From assembly GCF_042477335.2 (NCBI RefSeq), contig NC_091260.1, positions 45,837,001 to 45,901,000 on the forward strand: a stretch of DNA of 64,000 nt, given 5' to 3'. Position 1 is the first letter of the stretch, and each line of letters begins with the position of its first letter. The notes below the pieces were generated by a model, which saw only the letters and a program-made list of their open reading frames with translations, was not told the origin of the DNA and did no database searches. Position numbers and translations under genes: made by a program. This DNA is from Ovis canadensis (taxonomy: Eukaryota; Chordata; Mammalia; Artiodactyla; Bovidae). Of the stretch, positions 23,757-36,795 are shown piece after piece.

Positions 23757-25455
23757 GTTTAGTTGCTAAGTTGTGTCCAACTCTTTGTGATCCCATGAAC
23801 TGCAGCACACCAGGCTCCTGTCCTCCACTATCTTCCAAAGTTGGTTCAAATTCATGTTCACTGAGTCATGAGTGATGCCATCCAATTATCTTATCCTCTG
23901 TCACCCCCTTCTCCTCTTGCCCTCAATCTTTCCCGGTATCAGGGTCTTTTTCAGTGAGTCAGCTCTTTGTAGCAGGTGGCCAAATCATGGAGTTTCAGCT
24001 TCAGCATCAGTTCTTCCAATGAATATTCAGTGTTTATTCCTTTAGGATTGACAGGTATGATCTCCTTGCTGTTCAAAGGACTCTCAAGAGTCTTCCCTAG
24101 CACCATAATTTGAAAGCACCAATTCTTTGAGCTCCGTCTCCTTTATGGTCCAACTCTCACATCTATATATGACTACTGGAAAAATCATAGCTTTGACTGT
24201 ACGGATCTTTGTCAGCAAAGTGATGTCTCTTCCTTTTAATACACTGTCTAAGTTTGTCATAGCTCTTCATCCAAAGAGCAAGTGTCTTTTAATTTTGTGA
24301 TTGCAGCCACTGCATGCAGTGATTTTGGAGCCCAAGAAAATAAAATCTGCCACTATTTCCAGATTTTATCCATCCATTTGCCATGAAGTGATGAGACCAG
24401 AAGGCATGATCTTAATTTTTTGAATGTTGAGTTTTGAGCCAGCTTTTCACTCTCCTCTTTTACCTTTATCAAGAGGCTCTTCAGTTCCTCTTTGCTTTCT
24501 GCCATTAGAATGGTATCATCTGCATATCTGAGGTTGCTGGAATTCTCCCAGCAATTTTAATTCTATCTTGAGATCCATACAGCCCAGCATTTTGCATGAT
24601 ATATTCTGCAAAGAAATGAAATAAGCAGGTGACAACATACAACCTTGACCTACTCCTTTCCCAATATGGAACCAGTCTGTTGTTCTATGTCCAGCTCTAA
24701 CTGTTGCTTCTTGACCTGCAAACAGGTTTCTCAGGAGGAAGAAGGTGGTCTGGTATTCCTATCTCTTTAAAAATTTTGGCAGAGTTTATTCTGATTGACA
24801 CAGTCAAAGGCTTTAGTGTAGTCAATGAAGCAGAAGTAGTTTTGTTTTTTTTTTTAATTTTTTTGCCTTTTGTATGATCCAATGGATGTTGGCAATTTAC
24901 TCTCTGGTTCTTCTGCCTTTTCTCTTTTCTAAATTCAACTTGTACATTTGAAGTACTCAGTTCACATACTGTTGAAGCCTAGCTCGAAGGATTTTGATCA
25001 TTACCTTGCTAGCGGGTGAAATGAGTGCAATTTAATGGTTGTTAGAACATTTTTGGCATTGCCTTTCTTTGGGATTGGAATGAAAACTGAACTTTTCCAG
25101 TCCTGTGGCCACTACTGCATTTTCCATTTGCTGGCATATTAAGTGCAGCACTTTAACAGCATCACCTTTTAGGATTCAAAATAGTTCAGCTGGAATTCCA
25201 TTACCTCCACTAGCTTTGTTCATAGTAAGGCTTCCTAAGGCCCACTTGACTTCACACTAGGATGTCTATCTAGGTGAGTAACTACACCATTGTGGTTATC
25301 TGGGTCATTAAGACTTTTTTGTATAGTCCTTCTGTGTATTCTTGCCACCTTTTCTTAATCTCTTCTACTTCTGTTAGGTTCTCACTATTTTTATCCTTTA
25401 TCATGACCACCTTTGCATGAAATTTTCCCCTGGTATCTCCAATTTTCTTGAAGAA
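23757..25455 (-). mobile_element. BovB LINE, 5'-truncated, diverged
   Basis: Reverse BovB from TTTAGTTGCTAAGTTGTGTCC to TCTCCAATTTTCTTGAAGA. It covers most of the reverse transcriptase and the 3' end. Many frameshifts leave only a 61-codon open piece at 24697-24882. A T-rich insertion lies at 24842-24860. Confidence 0.93.
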
Positions 25456-25887
25456 ATAATGATCTGAGATAAATTTTATAACATTAGTATCTATGCTTTA
25501 GTTTTCATCCCAAAATGTAATTTAAGAATTTAATTTATGTTAGCCCCTGATGTCTCTCTTTTGGATGTTCCTCGGATTTCATACAAACTATTTGTCACAA
25601 CCAATGATTATGAAGTGGTTAAAATAAAAATTAACATCCTGTCTTCCTAAGTACACTGAAAAAGACAACATGAGTAGTTTACAAATGCTTCTATTATATG
25701 CAATATTGAGAACAGAGCAACAGCTGGTGTTCAAATAACTAAATCCTTTTACTGAAAATTCAGAATAGAGAGATTGGCTAGCTGTGGATGATGCATCATA
25801 ATTATATGATTCAGTGCTTTGCTCAGAGGTTTCTTCTTTAAGGAGAGTGTTTATATGGCCTCAATTACTTAATTTGGAATTCATATA

Positions 25888-25980
25888 TGAGAGAGGAGAG
25901 GGAGAGAGAGAGAGATGGAGAGAGAAGGAGGGAGAGGAGAGAAGGTAAGGGAGGAGTGGGGAGAGGGATAGAAAGAGGAC
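25888..25980. repeat. GA-rich simple repeat
   Basis: About 90 bp of almost pure purine (GAGAGAGGAGAGGGAGAGAG and onward). The rest of 25456-26275 shows nothing else recognisable, apart from a small SINE/BovB-like scrap at about 26208-26236. Confidence 0.9.
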
Positions 25981-26275
25981 ATAGGAACATGTGTAACACA
26001 GGATTCAGGTAGCATAGTAACTTAATCCTGCTTGAACACTAACCTGAGTATATTAACCTACCTCACTTCTTTCCATTTGCTCCTTGTTGTATGCTTTCAG
26101 TTGATTCAACTAACATGATTAAATTATCTTGATTTGGTCTGTGAGCCCTTCTGTTCTATTATGTCTGAGAGAGCCTGATTAGTAGAAAATTTGGAGACTA
26201 TCATGTTTTTGTTCACTCAGTTATGTCCGACTGAGACTATTATACATCAAGTTATTTCTAACCTCGATGATGATT

Positions 26276-27687
26276 TCAGTTTAGTTCAGTCGCTGTCGTG
26301 TCTGACTCTCTATGACCCCATGGACTGCAGCACGCCAGGCTTCCCTGTCCATCACCAACAGCCGGAGCTTGATCAAACTCATGTCCATCCAGTTTGTGAC
26401 GCCATCCAACAATTTCATCCTCTGCTGTCCCCTTCTTCTCCTGCCTTCAATCTTTCCCAGGATCAGGGTCTTTTCTAGTGAGTTGGCTCATTGCATCAGG
26501 TGGCCAAAGTATTGGAGCTTCAGCTTCAGCATCAGTCCTTTCAATGAATATTCAGGACTGACTTCCTTTAGGATTGACTGGTTGGATCTCCTTGCAATCC
26601 AAGGGACTCTCAAGAGTCTTCTCCAACACCACAGTTCAAAAGCATCAATTCTTTGGCACTCAGCCTTCTTTATGATCCAACTCTCATGTGCATACATGAC
26701 TACTGGAAAAATCATAGCTTTGATGATATGGACCTTTGTTGGCAAAGTAATGTCTCTGTTTTCTACTATGCTGTCTAGGTTGGTCATAGCTTTTCTTCCA
26801 AGGGGTAAGTGTCTTTTAATTTCATGGCTGCAGTCACAATCGGCAGTGATTTTGGAGCCCAAGAAAATAAAGTCTTTCACTGTTTCCATTGTTTCCCCAT
26901 CTATTTGCCATGAAGTGATGGGACCAGATGCCATGATCTTCATTTTTTGAATGTTGAGTTTTAAGCCAGCTTTTTCACTCTCCTCTTTCACCTTCGTCCA
27001 GATGCTCTTTAGTTCTTCTTCACTTTCTGCCATAAGTGTGATGTCATCTGCATATCTGAGATTGATGTCTCTCCCAGCAATCTTGATTCCAGCTTGGGCT
27101 TCATCCAGCCCGGCTGCATGATATACTCTGCATATAAGTTAAATAAGCAGGGTGACAATATACAGCTTTGATGTACTCCTTTCCCAATTTGGAACCAGTC
27201 CATTGTTCCATGTCCACTTCTGTTGCTTCTTGACCTATATACAAGTTTCTCAGGAGACAGGTAAGGTGGTCTGGTATTCCCATGTCTTTAAGAATTTTCC
27301 ACAGTTTGTTGTGATCCACACAGTCAAAGGCTTTAGCTTAGTCAATAAAACAGAAGTAGATGTTTTTCTGGAACTCTCTTGATTTTTCTATGATCCAATG
27401 GATGTTGGCAATTTGATCTCTGGTTCTTCTGCCTTTTCTAAATCCAGCTTGAACATCTGGAGGTTCTTGGGTCACGTAGTGATTAAGCCTAGCTTGGAGA
27501 ATTTTGAGCATTACTTTATTAGCATGGGAGATGAGTGCAATTGTGCAGTAGTTTGAACATTCTTTGGCATTGCCTTTCTTTGGGATTGGAATGAAAACTG
27601 ATCTTTTCCAGTCATGTGGCCACTGCTGAGTTTTCCAAATTTGCTGGCATATTAAGTGCAGCACTTTAACAGCATCATCTTTTAGGA
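26276..27687 (-). mobile_element. BovB LINE, 5'-truncated
   Basis: Reverse BovB from TTTAGTTCAGTCGCTGTCGTG to the AGCATCATCTTTTAGGA block. Open pieces on the coding strand at 26488-27033 (181 codons), 27101-27319 and 27338-27664 together span the reverse transcriptase. They are separated by frameshifts around the catalytic loop (about 27040). Confidence 0.95.
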
Positions 27688-30175
27688 AGACTTTAAAATA
27701 AATTTGATAAGAGTCAAGTTTAATCCCATAATAAAGTCACTTTATTTCACTTGCCTCTCAATATTTCCAAAGAGAAAGGGAGATAGAATTACAGAGGGCA
27801 AGTCTAGATAATGCAAATGCCTTGTGTAATGCATGGGAACATCATCCTTCATGTATCAAAGCTGAGCAGAAGTTGAACATCTCTGAACTAGAAAACTAGT
27901 ATTCCTGGTGTAAGTTCCCATATCCTCTAGACTTAAACTGATACTTCTTTCTGAACCCTAATCTTTAGATTTATTTCTTTGCTCTTTAATAAAGATATGA
28001 AATCACAATGAAAGTGGAGGTAGGGAAGTCACATAGATAAAATGCATCATTTAATTTCATATAGTTTCATTTTCAACAAGAGCCATCCCCGAAGTTGGTA
28101 AGAAAATCCTATGCTCACTTTTCCTTTTCAACTCCCACTTGCCCCATCCAATTTCCCCACATTTTCCTATAATCTTCCTATCTGAACCCTCTAAATATAC
28201 TGTGCTCTGTGTTGAAAACTTTTAGCAACCTAGGATCTGCTTGCATCATTACCTAAAAAGTGTAACTGCCAGTGCTATATAAAATGAGAACAAGCAAAGC
28301 AGTAGCACTAAGTTTGTAGCTTTAGACTCTTAATTAAAAGATTCACAAATATTCATATTCATTCAGGCTATTCTACTTTTCATTTGCTACATTTGGTTTG
28401 AAACATTTAGACACATGAACTGTTCTTCCAGTCAAAACAAATACTTGCTGTGTTTGTAGATCAGTCAACTGATGATTGTCTTTTGTTGAAAGCAAAATAT
28501 AAAAAGATGTTTTTTCCCATTTTCAATTTTCCTTTATTTCTTTACATAAATAATTATATTTGCCTGAAAAAAAAGTAACTGTTCTAAGAGTGAACTTTTC
28601 AAGTGCTACTGTTAGCATCTTCCAGTAGCAACACTGTTTTCAAGTTATGCTGGTAAATACAGTATAGGAAATGATGAACTGGAGAAGTTAGTATCTTTGA
28701 TAAAGAGAGTGATCAGATGCAGGGAGGGGTGACTTGAAGTTTTACCACCTGAAGAGTGGTTGAAGGATCAAAGGATAATTATTCCAGAGAAAAGAAGATT
28801 TTATGGGTTATATATTTGATTTATTGTTTGTTGTTTCAGAAGACACAACTAGAATTGACAGATAAAAACTATAAGGAGGAAACTGCAGTTCAAGGAAAGA
28901 AGACTTGCCTAACACATACATTTGTTCAAAAATAAAGTGATTTGATTTTAGACTACCATAGGATAAATGGGGTCACCTAAATTAGAATCTCCATATACCT
29001 TCTGAATATCGTACAGATTCGAAAGAATAAGTAAAACCACCAATAACTCATGTCTACAGCATAAATAAAACAGAAAAATACTTCAGCTTATAAATAACCA
29101 GGGAAATAAACATTAGAGCCACTACTGGAGCCCACATTAGAGCAGCAACTACGCATTTAAGGTATGGAATATTGATATTTTCCAAAAGAAGTAGAGTCCT
29201 GCCCTTTGGGCATAAATGCTGAGGATAAGTCTGATACTCAGATGTTCAGAGTTCTGGTTATGGGGAATCAGGAGGGAAAGCCTTGAAACTGCAATCAGAC
29301 ATGGGAGTTGTACCCCTTCTCAAAAGGAGTGGAAAATAATTGGAAAGGAAATAACTTTAGGGAGAAGGATTTATATGAATTTGAGGGTGAGGGGAAAGAA
29401 GGAAATAAGTGATAAAAATTAAAGGTTCTACACAAAAATAAAACTGAAATATCAGAGGACTTCATTAATTATCCTTTCATGACACTCAAAGAATGTATAC
29501 ACTAATCAAAGAACCTGTATTTTACCATTAACAACAGAAGAGGGCACTCATGAGCTGAGACATCTAATACACTACCAAACTCCTTTTCTACACACAACTG
29601 TTAATGCTGGCCTAGAAAAATGTAAGACATTCCTAAAATTAACAGAAGATAGAAGACAATATCTATATTAAAAGTATTGTATAGAAAATAAAAACAGTGA
29701 AAATCAAAACATTTCAGATGATGAAAACTATTCCCATGAAACAAATACAAAACAAAGAAAAATGAAAACAAAACATGCCAATCAAAACTAAATACCTTTA
29801 AATGAGCATTTACATGAAAAAAATTTAAAGAATATATTTAAAAGTTAAAATAGAAATGAACATAAAAATAAGAAAATGAAAAATAAAAGTTAGCAACACA
29901 GGGGAAAAAATGAAGATAGTCATTATAGCTTATATGATGACCAAGGAAGAACAGCACAGATTGGGACTATAATGAAGGCCATAATCAAAAATTAAAACAA
30001 ATAACATAGTGAAAATGAAATAAAGAAAGAGGTAAAAAGGGTCACTAAAAAGTAATCTAAGAAAATAGTACTTGTGAAAAAACAACCATAAAAATATACA
30101 ATATATGAAATACAAAATATTTTACATATGACATGTAATATTAACAATATTTAAGAACATATCAAAATTTTAAAA
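27688..30175. other. Intergenic, nothing recognised
   Basis: About 2.5 kb, very A-rich after 29600. Short open stretches (68 codons at 29216, 61 codons at 29930) have no supporting features. Confidence 0.5.
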
Positions 30176-30188
30176 AAAGAAATACACA
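30176..30188. repeat. Target-site duplication, left copy
   Basis: AAAGAAATACACA, identical to 32066-32078. Confidence 0.9.
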
Positions 30189-31026
30189 GTTCAGTTCAGT
30201 CACTCAGTTGAGTCCAACCCTTTGTGACCCCATGAACCACAATGCGCCCAGCCTCCCTGTCCATCATCAACTCCGACAGTTTACCCAAACTCATGCCCAT
30301 TGAGTCGGTGATGCCATCCAACCATCTCATCCTCTGTCGTCCCCTTCTCCTCCTGCCCTCAATCTTTCCCAGCATCAGGGTCTTTTCAAATGAGTCAGCT
30401 CTTTGCATGAGCTGGCCAAAGTATTGGAGTTTCAGCTTCACCATCAGTCCTTCCAATGAACACTCAGGACTGATTTCCTTTAGGATGGACTGGTTGGATC
30501 TTTGCAGTCCAAGGGAATCTCAAGAGTCTTCTCCAACACCATAGTTCAAAAGCATCAATTCTTCAGTGCTCAGCTTTCATTATAGTCCAACTCTCACATC
30601 CATTCACGACTACTGGGAAAACCATAGCCTTGACGAGATGGACCTTTGTTGACAAAGTAATGTCTCTGCTTTTTAATATGCTGTCTGGGTTGGTCGTAAC
30701 TTTCCTTCCAAGGAGTAAGCGTCTTTTAATTTCATGGCTGCAGTAACCATCGCAGTGATTTTGGAGCCCCCAAAAATAAAGTCAGCCACTGTTTCCCCAT
30801 CTATTTCCCATGAAGTGATGGGACTGGATACCATGATTTTAATTTTCTGAATGTTGAGCTTCAAGCCAACTTTTTCACTCTCCTCCTTCACTTTCATCAA
30901 GAGGCTTTTGAGTTCTTGTTCACTTTCTGCCATAACGGTGGTGTCATCTGCATATATGAGGTTATTGATATTTCTTCCAGCAATCTTGATTCCAGCTTGT
31001 GCTTCATCCAGCCCAGTGTTTCTCAT
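30189..31026 (-). mobile_element. BovB 3' part, orientation of insertion
   Basis: From catalytic loop region (IYADDTT, about 30940-30960) to the CAGTTCAGTC tail at 30189. The open stretches at 30673-31071 and 30196-30456 are separated by frameshifts. Confidence 0.9.
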
Positions 31027-32065
31027 GATTGGAAAGACTAGAGATCTCTTCAAGAAAATTAGAGATACCAAGGGAACATTTCATGTAAAGATGGGCTCAA
31101 TAAAGGACAGAATGGTATGGACCTAACAGAAGCAGAAGATATTAAAAAGGTGGCAAGAATACACAGAAGAACTGTACAAGAAAGATCTTCATGACCAAGA
31201 TAATCACAATGGTGTGATCACTCACCTAGAGCCAGACATCGTGGAAGGTGAAGTTAAGTGGGCCTTAGGAAATATCTCTACGAACAAAGCTAGTGGAGGT
31301 GATGGAATTCCAGTTGAGCTATTGCAAATCCTAAAAGATGATGCTGTGAAAGTGCTGCACTCAATATGCCAACAAATTTGGAAAACTCAGCAGTGGCCAC
31401 AGGACTGGAAAAGGTCAGTTTTCATTCCAATCCCAAAGAAAGGCAATGCCAAAGAATGCTCAAATTACCGCACAATTGCACTCATCTCAAGCGCTAGTCA
31501 GAGAAGGCAATGGCAACCCACTCCAGTGTTCTTGCCTGGAGAAGCCCAGGGACGACGAAGCCTGGTAGGCTGCTGTCTATAGGGTTGCACAGAGTTGGAC
31601 ACGACTGAAGTGACTTAGCAGCAGCAGCAGCAGCAGCAGCACGTGCTAGTAAAGTAATACTCAAAATTCTCCAAGCCAGGCTTCAGCAATATGTGAACCG
31701 TGAACTTCCAGATGTTCAAGCTGGTTTTAGAAAAGGCAGAGGAACCAGAAATCACATTGCCAACATCCACTGGATCATCAAAAAAGCGAGAGAGATCCAC
31801 AAAAACATCTATTTTTGCTTTATTGCCTATGCCAAAGCCTTTGACTGTGTGGATCACAATAAACTGTGGAAAATTCTGAAAGGGATTTGAATACCAGGCC
31901 ACCTGACCTGCCTCTTGAGAAACCTGTATGCAGGTCAGGAATCAACAGTTAGAATATGGAGTAACTAAACATGCAACAACAGACTGGTTCCAAATAGGAA
32001 AAGGAGTACATCAAGGCTGTATATTGTTACCCTGCTTATTTAACTTATATGCAGAGTACATCATG
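31027..32065 (+). mobile_element. BovB mid-region, inverted segment
   Basis: Forward-reading reverse-transcriptase N-terminal half. It includes the GDGIPVE, SVFIPIPKK, QAGFRKGRGTR and FDCVDHNKLW blocks, and ends at GCAGAGTACATCATG. Interrupted by the SINE at 31499-31642. Confidence 0.9.
31499..31642 (+). mobile_element. Bov-A2-type SINE nested in BovB
   Basis: CAGAGAAGGCAATGGCAACC to GTTGGACACGACTGAAGTGA, followed by a (GCA)8 tail at 31618-31641. The flanks GCGCTAGT (31491-31498) and GTGCTAGT (31643-31650) look like a slightly diverged TSD of BovB sequence. Confidence 0.9.
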
Positions 32066-32078
32066 AAAGAAATACACA
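32066..32078. repeat. Target-site duplication, right copy
   Basis: AAAGAAATACACA; partner of 30176-30188. Confidence 0.9.
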
Positions 32079-32952
32079 AAGACATCACAAAAATAGGAAA
32101 CTAGAGTTTCAAATTTTCAATATCTGCAATCAGTGTGATACATCATATATCAACAAACTGAAAAATAAAAATCATATGATCATCCCAATAGATGCATAAA
32201 AAGTTCTTTAAAAAATTCAACGTTCATTTTTGATAGAAACTCTCTAGAGAGTGGGAATAGAAGGAATACACCTCAACATAATAAAGACTATAGGTGACAA
32301 ACCCATAACTAACATCAAACCAAAGAGGGAAAAGCTGAAAGCATTCCCTGTAAGATCAGGTACAAGAGAAGGATGTCCAGTCTTGCCACTTTTATTCAAC
32401 ATAGTATTGGAAGTACTAGCCACAGCAATCAGACAAAAAAAAAAAAAGGAATCCTATTTGAAAAGAAGGAAATAAAACTGTCATTTGCAGATGACTTGAT
32501 ACAAGATAGAAAAATCCTAAAGATGCTACCAAAAAACTACTAGAGCTCATCAATGAATTCAGTAAATTGCAGGTGCAAAATTAACACAGAGAAAATCTGC
32601 TGCATTTCTATACAATAACAGCAAACTATCAGAAAGAGAAATAATTCCATTCATCATCACATCTAAAACAATAAAACACCCAGGAATAAACCTACCTAAA
32701 GAGTAAATGAGGTATTCAAAAATCTATAAGACCATAAGACTCTGGTGAAAGAAATCAAAGATGACACAAATAGAAAGATATACCATGTTTTTAATTAGAA
32801 GAATTAATATTGTTAAAATGACTATACTACACAAGGTAATATAAAAATTCAATGAAATTCCTATCAAAGTACATTTTGAGATTTTTCAAAATACAATGGC
32901 ATTTTTCACAAAACTAGAACAAATAATTTTTAAATTTATATGGAAATACCAG

Positions 32953-33074
32953 TGGCATCACCAACTAGATAGACATGAGTTTGGGAAAGCACCAGGAGTT
33001 GGTTGATGGATAGGGAAACCTGCAGTCCATGGGGTCAAAGAGTTGGACACAACTGAGTGACTGAACTGAACTGA
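32953..33074 (+). mobile_element. BovB 3' tail, 122 bp
   Basis: GTGGCATCACCAAC to ACTGAACTGAACTGA; a very short 5'-truncated insertion inside the L1. Confidence 0.88.
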
Positions 33075-33492
33075 TGCAAAATTAAGACCCCAAATAGCCA
33101 AAGCAATCTTGAGAAAGAATGGAGCTGGAGGAATCACACTCCTTGTCTTCAGACTATGTTATGAAGCTACAGTAATCAAAACAGCATTTGGTGCTGGCAC
33201 AAAAAAGACACATAAATCAATGGAATAGAATAGAGAGCCCCCAAATAAACCCATACACCTATGGTCAATTAGTCTGTGATAAATGAGGCAAGAATATACA
33301 ATGGAGAAAAGACAATCTCTTCAATAAGTGGTACTGGGAAAATTGGACAGCTGTATGTAAAAGAATGGAATAGAACATTCTCTAATGCCATATACAAAAA
33401 TAAACCCAACATCGATTAAACCTAAATGTAAGACCAGAAACCATAACGCTTCTAGAAGAAAACATAGGCAGAACACTCTTCAATATACATTA

Positions 33493-33975
33493 TTAGAAAC
33501 CAGAGACATCACTTGGCCAACAAAGGTCTGTATAGTCAAAACTATGGTTTTTTCAGTAGTCATATATGGATATGAGAGTTGGACCATAAAGAAGGCTGAG
33601 TGCTGAAGAACTGATGCTTTTGAATTGTGGTGCTGGAGAAGACTCGTGAGAGTCCCTTGGACAGCAAGGAGACCAAACCAGTCAATCCTAAGGGAAACCA
33701 GTCCTGAATATTCTAGTTGTAAGGACTGAGGCTGAAGCTGAAGCTCCAATACTTTTGCCACCTGATGCGAAGAGCCGCCTGACTGGAAAAGACCCTGATA
33801 TTGGGAAAGACTGAAGGCAAAAGGAGGAGGGGGCCACAGAGGGTGAGATGTTTAAATAGCATCACTGACTCAGTGGACATGAATTTGAGCAAACCCCGGG
33901 TTATAGTGAGGGACAGGGGAGCCTGGGATGCTGCAGTCCATGGGGTGGCAAAGAATCAGTCGCAACTGAACAACA
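33493..33975 (+). mobile_element. BovB 3' end, diverged
   Basis: Starts AGAAACCAGAGACATCAC and runs to CGCAACTGAACAACAGC. L1 text resumes after it, so it is an insertion in that L1. It is diverged, with frame breaks. Confidence 0.9.
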
Positions 33976-34210
33976 GCAAAGAAACTATTAATAAATTAGA
34001 CTACATTTTTAAAAGCTTTGCACATCCAAAATACTGTCTGTTAAGTCAGAAGACAAACTGATAAATTGAGAAAAAATACTTTTTCAACATATATCATAGA
34101 CAAGATTAGTCTCCCTGATACACACAGGCCTTTAAATTTTGAGGTGCAAAAAAGAACAACTGAATAGAAAAATCGCAAAATGAACGAACAGAAGGCTCAA
34201 AGAAGAAAAA

Positions 34211-36299
34211 ATTCAAATGGTTCTTGAAGATAATAACATTCATAAAAACAACCTCAAAAATTAGGCTGAAGTAATAAGTCTATACAAGGTAGCAAATGAT
34301 TTATTACCAGTTACTACCTTCTACTTGATTAGTGAATTATTCATCTGGATTTCTGACTTAAATTCTTTTTAAGAGAAGCAGACACACAGATACAGAGAGC
34401 AAATTAGGGTTACCAATGAGGACAGGAAAGGGGGAGGGGTATAATAAGGGTAGGACCTTAAGAGGGGTTTAAGAGATACAAACTATTAGCTGTAAAACAG
34501 AAATTTTAGTTAAAATAGTAATTTGGCAAAGGAATGTTTAATTTATTTAAAACTTTTAAGATCCTTATAAGGTAGATATTACTGTTACTTATCTTCATTT
34601 TAAATTAGGGAAATTCAGGCTCTTGCCCAAGATCATGAAGTAATACAGTTAAGATCTGAATCTATACCAATATGATTTTAGGGTCCTCATACATGATAAT
34701 TTATTTCTACCACCTCTAACAAACAACTTCTTATGCAGTATGTAGAAAAATAAGCAACTAGAAATTTTTAAATACAGGGAATTTAATTTGATGAGACTGG
34801 TATCAAGAATAAGATCTCATATGTTACACAAATTTGCTTAGGACTTACTCCAAGTATCAAAGAATACAAAGGTAAATAAAACTCCACCAAAAAATAGTAA
34901 AATGTCATCATACTGTATAGTATAAATGAAATAATGATGAAAATCATGAGGAAAATGAGACTATGTGAGAACTTCTCACAATATATAATAATAGTAAGTT
35001 AGTATAGTTCAGATAATGCATGGACATAATACAAAAAAATGTTTTAACAAATGAACATTGTAATCTAGGAGATCATAAGTGATAAGGTGTTTAAAGGACA
35101 GTGTAAAAGCCACTAACAGTTGTTTTCAGATAGATTTTCTTTTGGGTCACAAAAGAGTATTATTGCAATAATAAAATATAGGATAAAATGAAAATTATAC
35201 TTTAAGTCATCAAACAATAGTACATACAAAGGAATCTGAATAAACTAAATTCCAAAGAGAATCAGGCTGTTTTAGTGATCAAAGAGTTGCACTGCTTTTA
35301 TGGAACCAATTGCCTATTTTGGGTATCTTTGGATGGAATAGCAGCCCCATCATAGAAAGCAAGATTTTGCTGAGATGAGAAAAATACCACTGAAGTCTTT
35401 AATGAAAAAATGACTAGCACAACATATTGTATTGAATAGATCAAAGAACTCCAGAGGTGAAGACAATTCATTGAACCTACCAAGTCATTCCTGCAGGAAT
35501 TTTAGCAAGAGACAAAGAAGGCAGAAAAATCTCTTACATTTTTGTTCAGTGCTTAGGTTTCAAGACTCTGCTAGAATTACATCTAGAGATGAACTGAAAC
35601 TGACTATACAGGCAACCCAATCCCTTTCCAGATGGTATCAATGAGATCATTTCTTTGGTGGTAGCATAACATATCGGGGATTGGCATCAACGGAAAGATA
35701 TGATCTGATTTGCAAAAGAGATAAGTTAAATAAAGACATGGTCAAGTCAACCAAGCCTGACTGATGAAAATAGGAAGGATGAATGAACCTGCCTAAAAAA
35801 CAAAAGACAAAATAAAAAGTGTTACTTATTTCACAATCTACTATTAAGGAAAAATTCTCTGCATATAATTTTTTAAAATAGGAAATATATAATGAAAAAG
35901 GAAAAATGTGAAGTCAAGAGAAAGTATAGTCAATAGAGAGATAAGCTCCCAAATGACCTAGATAATGAAATTAATTTAAAATTATTTTTAAAATCAGTAT
36001 TTAAATATGTTAAAGAATGTAGTAGAAAAGATAGAATGAATGAAAAGATAATTTTAGCAGAAAAAGAGAAGCTCTAAGAGAATGAAAATTTTAGCATTAA
36101 AAAGTATGACTCAATTTTTTAAAAATGAATATATATAATAAGAAACTAGGTAGAATAGAAAAAAAATAAGCTGCATGGTATGGCAAATAAATAAATAATA
36201 AAAAATAATATCATCAGAGACCTGTGGGACAAAATGTCAAATGATCTAATATATTTGTAACTGGGAGTTCCAGAAGGTGTAAAGAGAAAAAACTGGACA
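34211..36299. other. Intergenic, weak old-repeat traces
   Basis: Mostly featureless and A-rich. A stretch at about 34375-34460 (GGAAAGGGGGAGGGG, then GAGGGGTTTAAGAG) resembles an older L1 3' UTR. Nothing coding; open stretches of 61-70 codons near 35300-35640 lack support. Confidence 0.45.
34560..34680 (+). mobile_element. MIR SINE, diverged
   Basis: Core resembles MIR: ATCTTCATTTTAAATTAGGG, then AATTCAGGCTCTTGCCCAAG and ATCATGAAGTAAT. Confidence 0.6.
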
Positions 36300-36448
36300 A
36301 AGGAAATATTTAAATATATTGGCTAAAGATTTTCCAAAACTGGTGGTCAGCCAGAGATCCAAGAGGTTCAGTTCTTTAGTTCAAAACTAAGAAATCACAC
36401 TGAATCAGATCAAACCACTGAAAATTAAAAATTAAAAAAGAAAAATTA
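36300..36448 (+). mobile_element. Old L1M 3' UTR, left of CHR SINE
   Basis: GATTTTCCAAAACTGGTGG and AAGAGGTTCAGTTC fit the same class of old L1 3' UTR as 19330-19616. It resumes after the SINE. Confidence 0.6.
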
Positions 36449-36768
36449 GGGCTTCCCTGGTGGTCCAGGGATCCGACTGGTCCAGGAAGATCGCACGTGC
36501 CATGGAGCAACTAAGCCAGTGCCCTACCACTACTGAGCCCAGCTCTAGAGCCTGAGAACCGCAACTACTGAGCCCATGTGCTGCAACTACTGAAGCCCTC
36601 GCACCTACAGCCTGTGCTGCACAACTAGAGAAGCCACTGCAATGAGAAGCATGCGCACCACAACAAAGAGTAGCCTCCATTCACTGCAACTAGAGAAAGC
36701 CCATGCACTGTAACAAAGACTCACTACAGTGAAAAAATAAAATAAGTCTTCAAAAAAAAAAAAAAAAA
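36449..36768 (+). mobile_element. CHR-type tRNA-derived SINE
   Basis: GGGCTTCCCTGGTGGTCC head, repeated GCAACTACTGA(G/A)CCC units and an A16 tail, followed by a GA-repeat to about 36795. Confidence 0.93.
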
Positions 36769-36795
36769 GAGAGAGAGCGAGAGAGAGAAAGAAAG

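Larger units (their letters stand above)
30189..32065 (-). mobile_element. BovB LINE with inverted 5' part (twin priming)
   Basis: Read on the minus strand, the 3' part (31026 down to 30189) starts at the EYIM-R-N block and includes an intact YADD loop and the 3' tail. Upstream of it, 31027-32065 is inverted. It runs forward from the MGKTRDLFKK block to the NLYAEYIM block, which is the same point where the 3' part begins. A perfect 13-bp TSD encloses the whole. A Bov-A2-like SINE later inserted in the inverted part. No intact coding frame remains. Confidence 0.93.
32079..34210 (+). mobile_element. Old L1 ORF2 fragment, split by two BovB tails
   Basis: Forward L1 ORF2, diverged. An open piece at 32251-32475 has [27 protein letters not shown] RT text (given here in part). 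Later blocks are CAAATAGCCAAAGCAATCTTG and CTTCTAGAAGAAAACATAGGC, and a closing stretch continues to about 34210. Stops and indels are frequent. BovB tails at 32953-33074 and 33493-33975 sit inside it. Confidence 0.82.

Noticed and set aside
23757-25455. TSD for this BovB (ATTTTAT(C/A)A near both ends)
   Set aside because: The right-hand match is not adjacent to the element end, so it is probably coincidental in AT-rich DNA.
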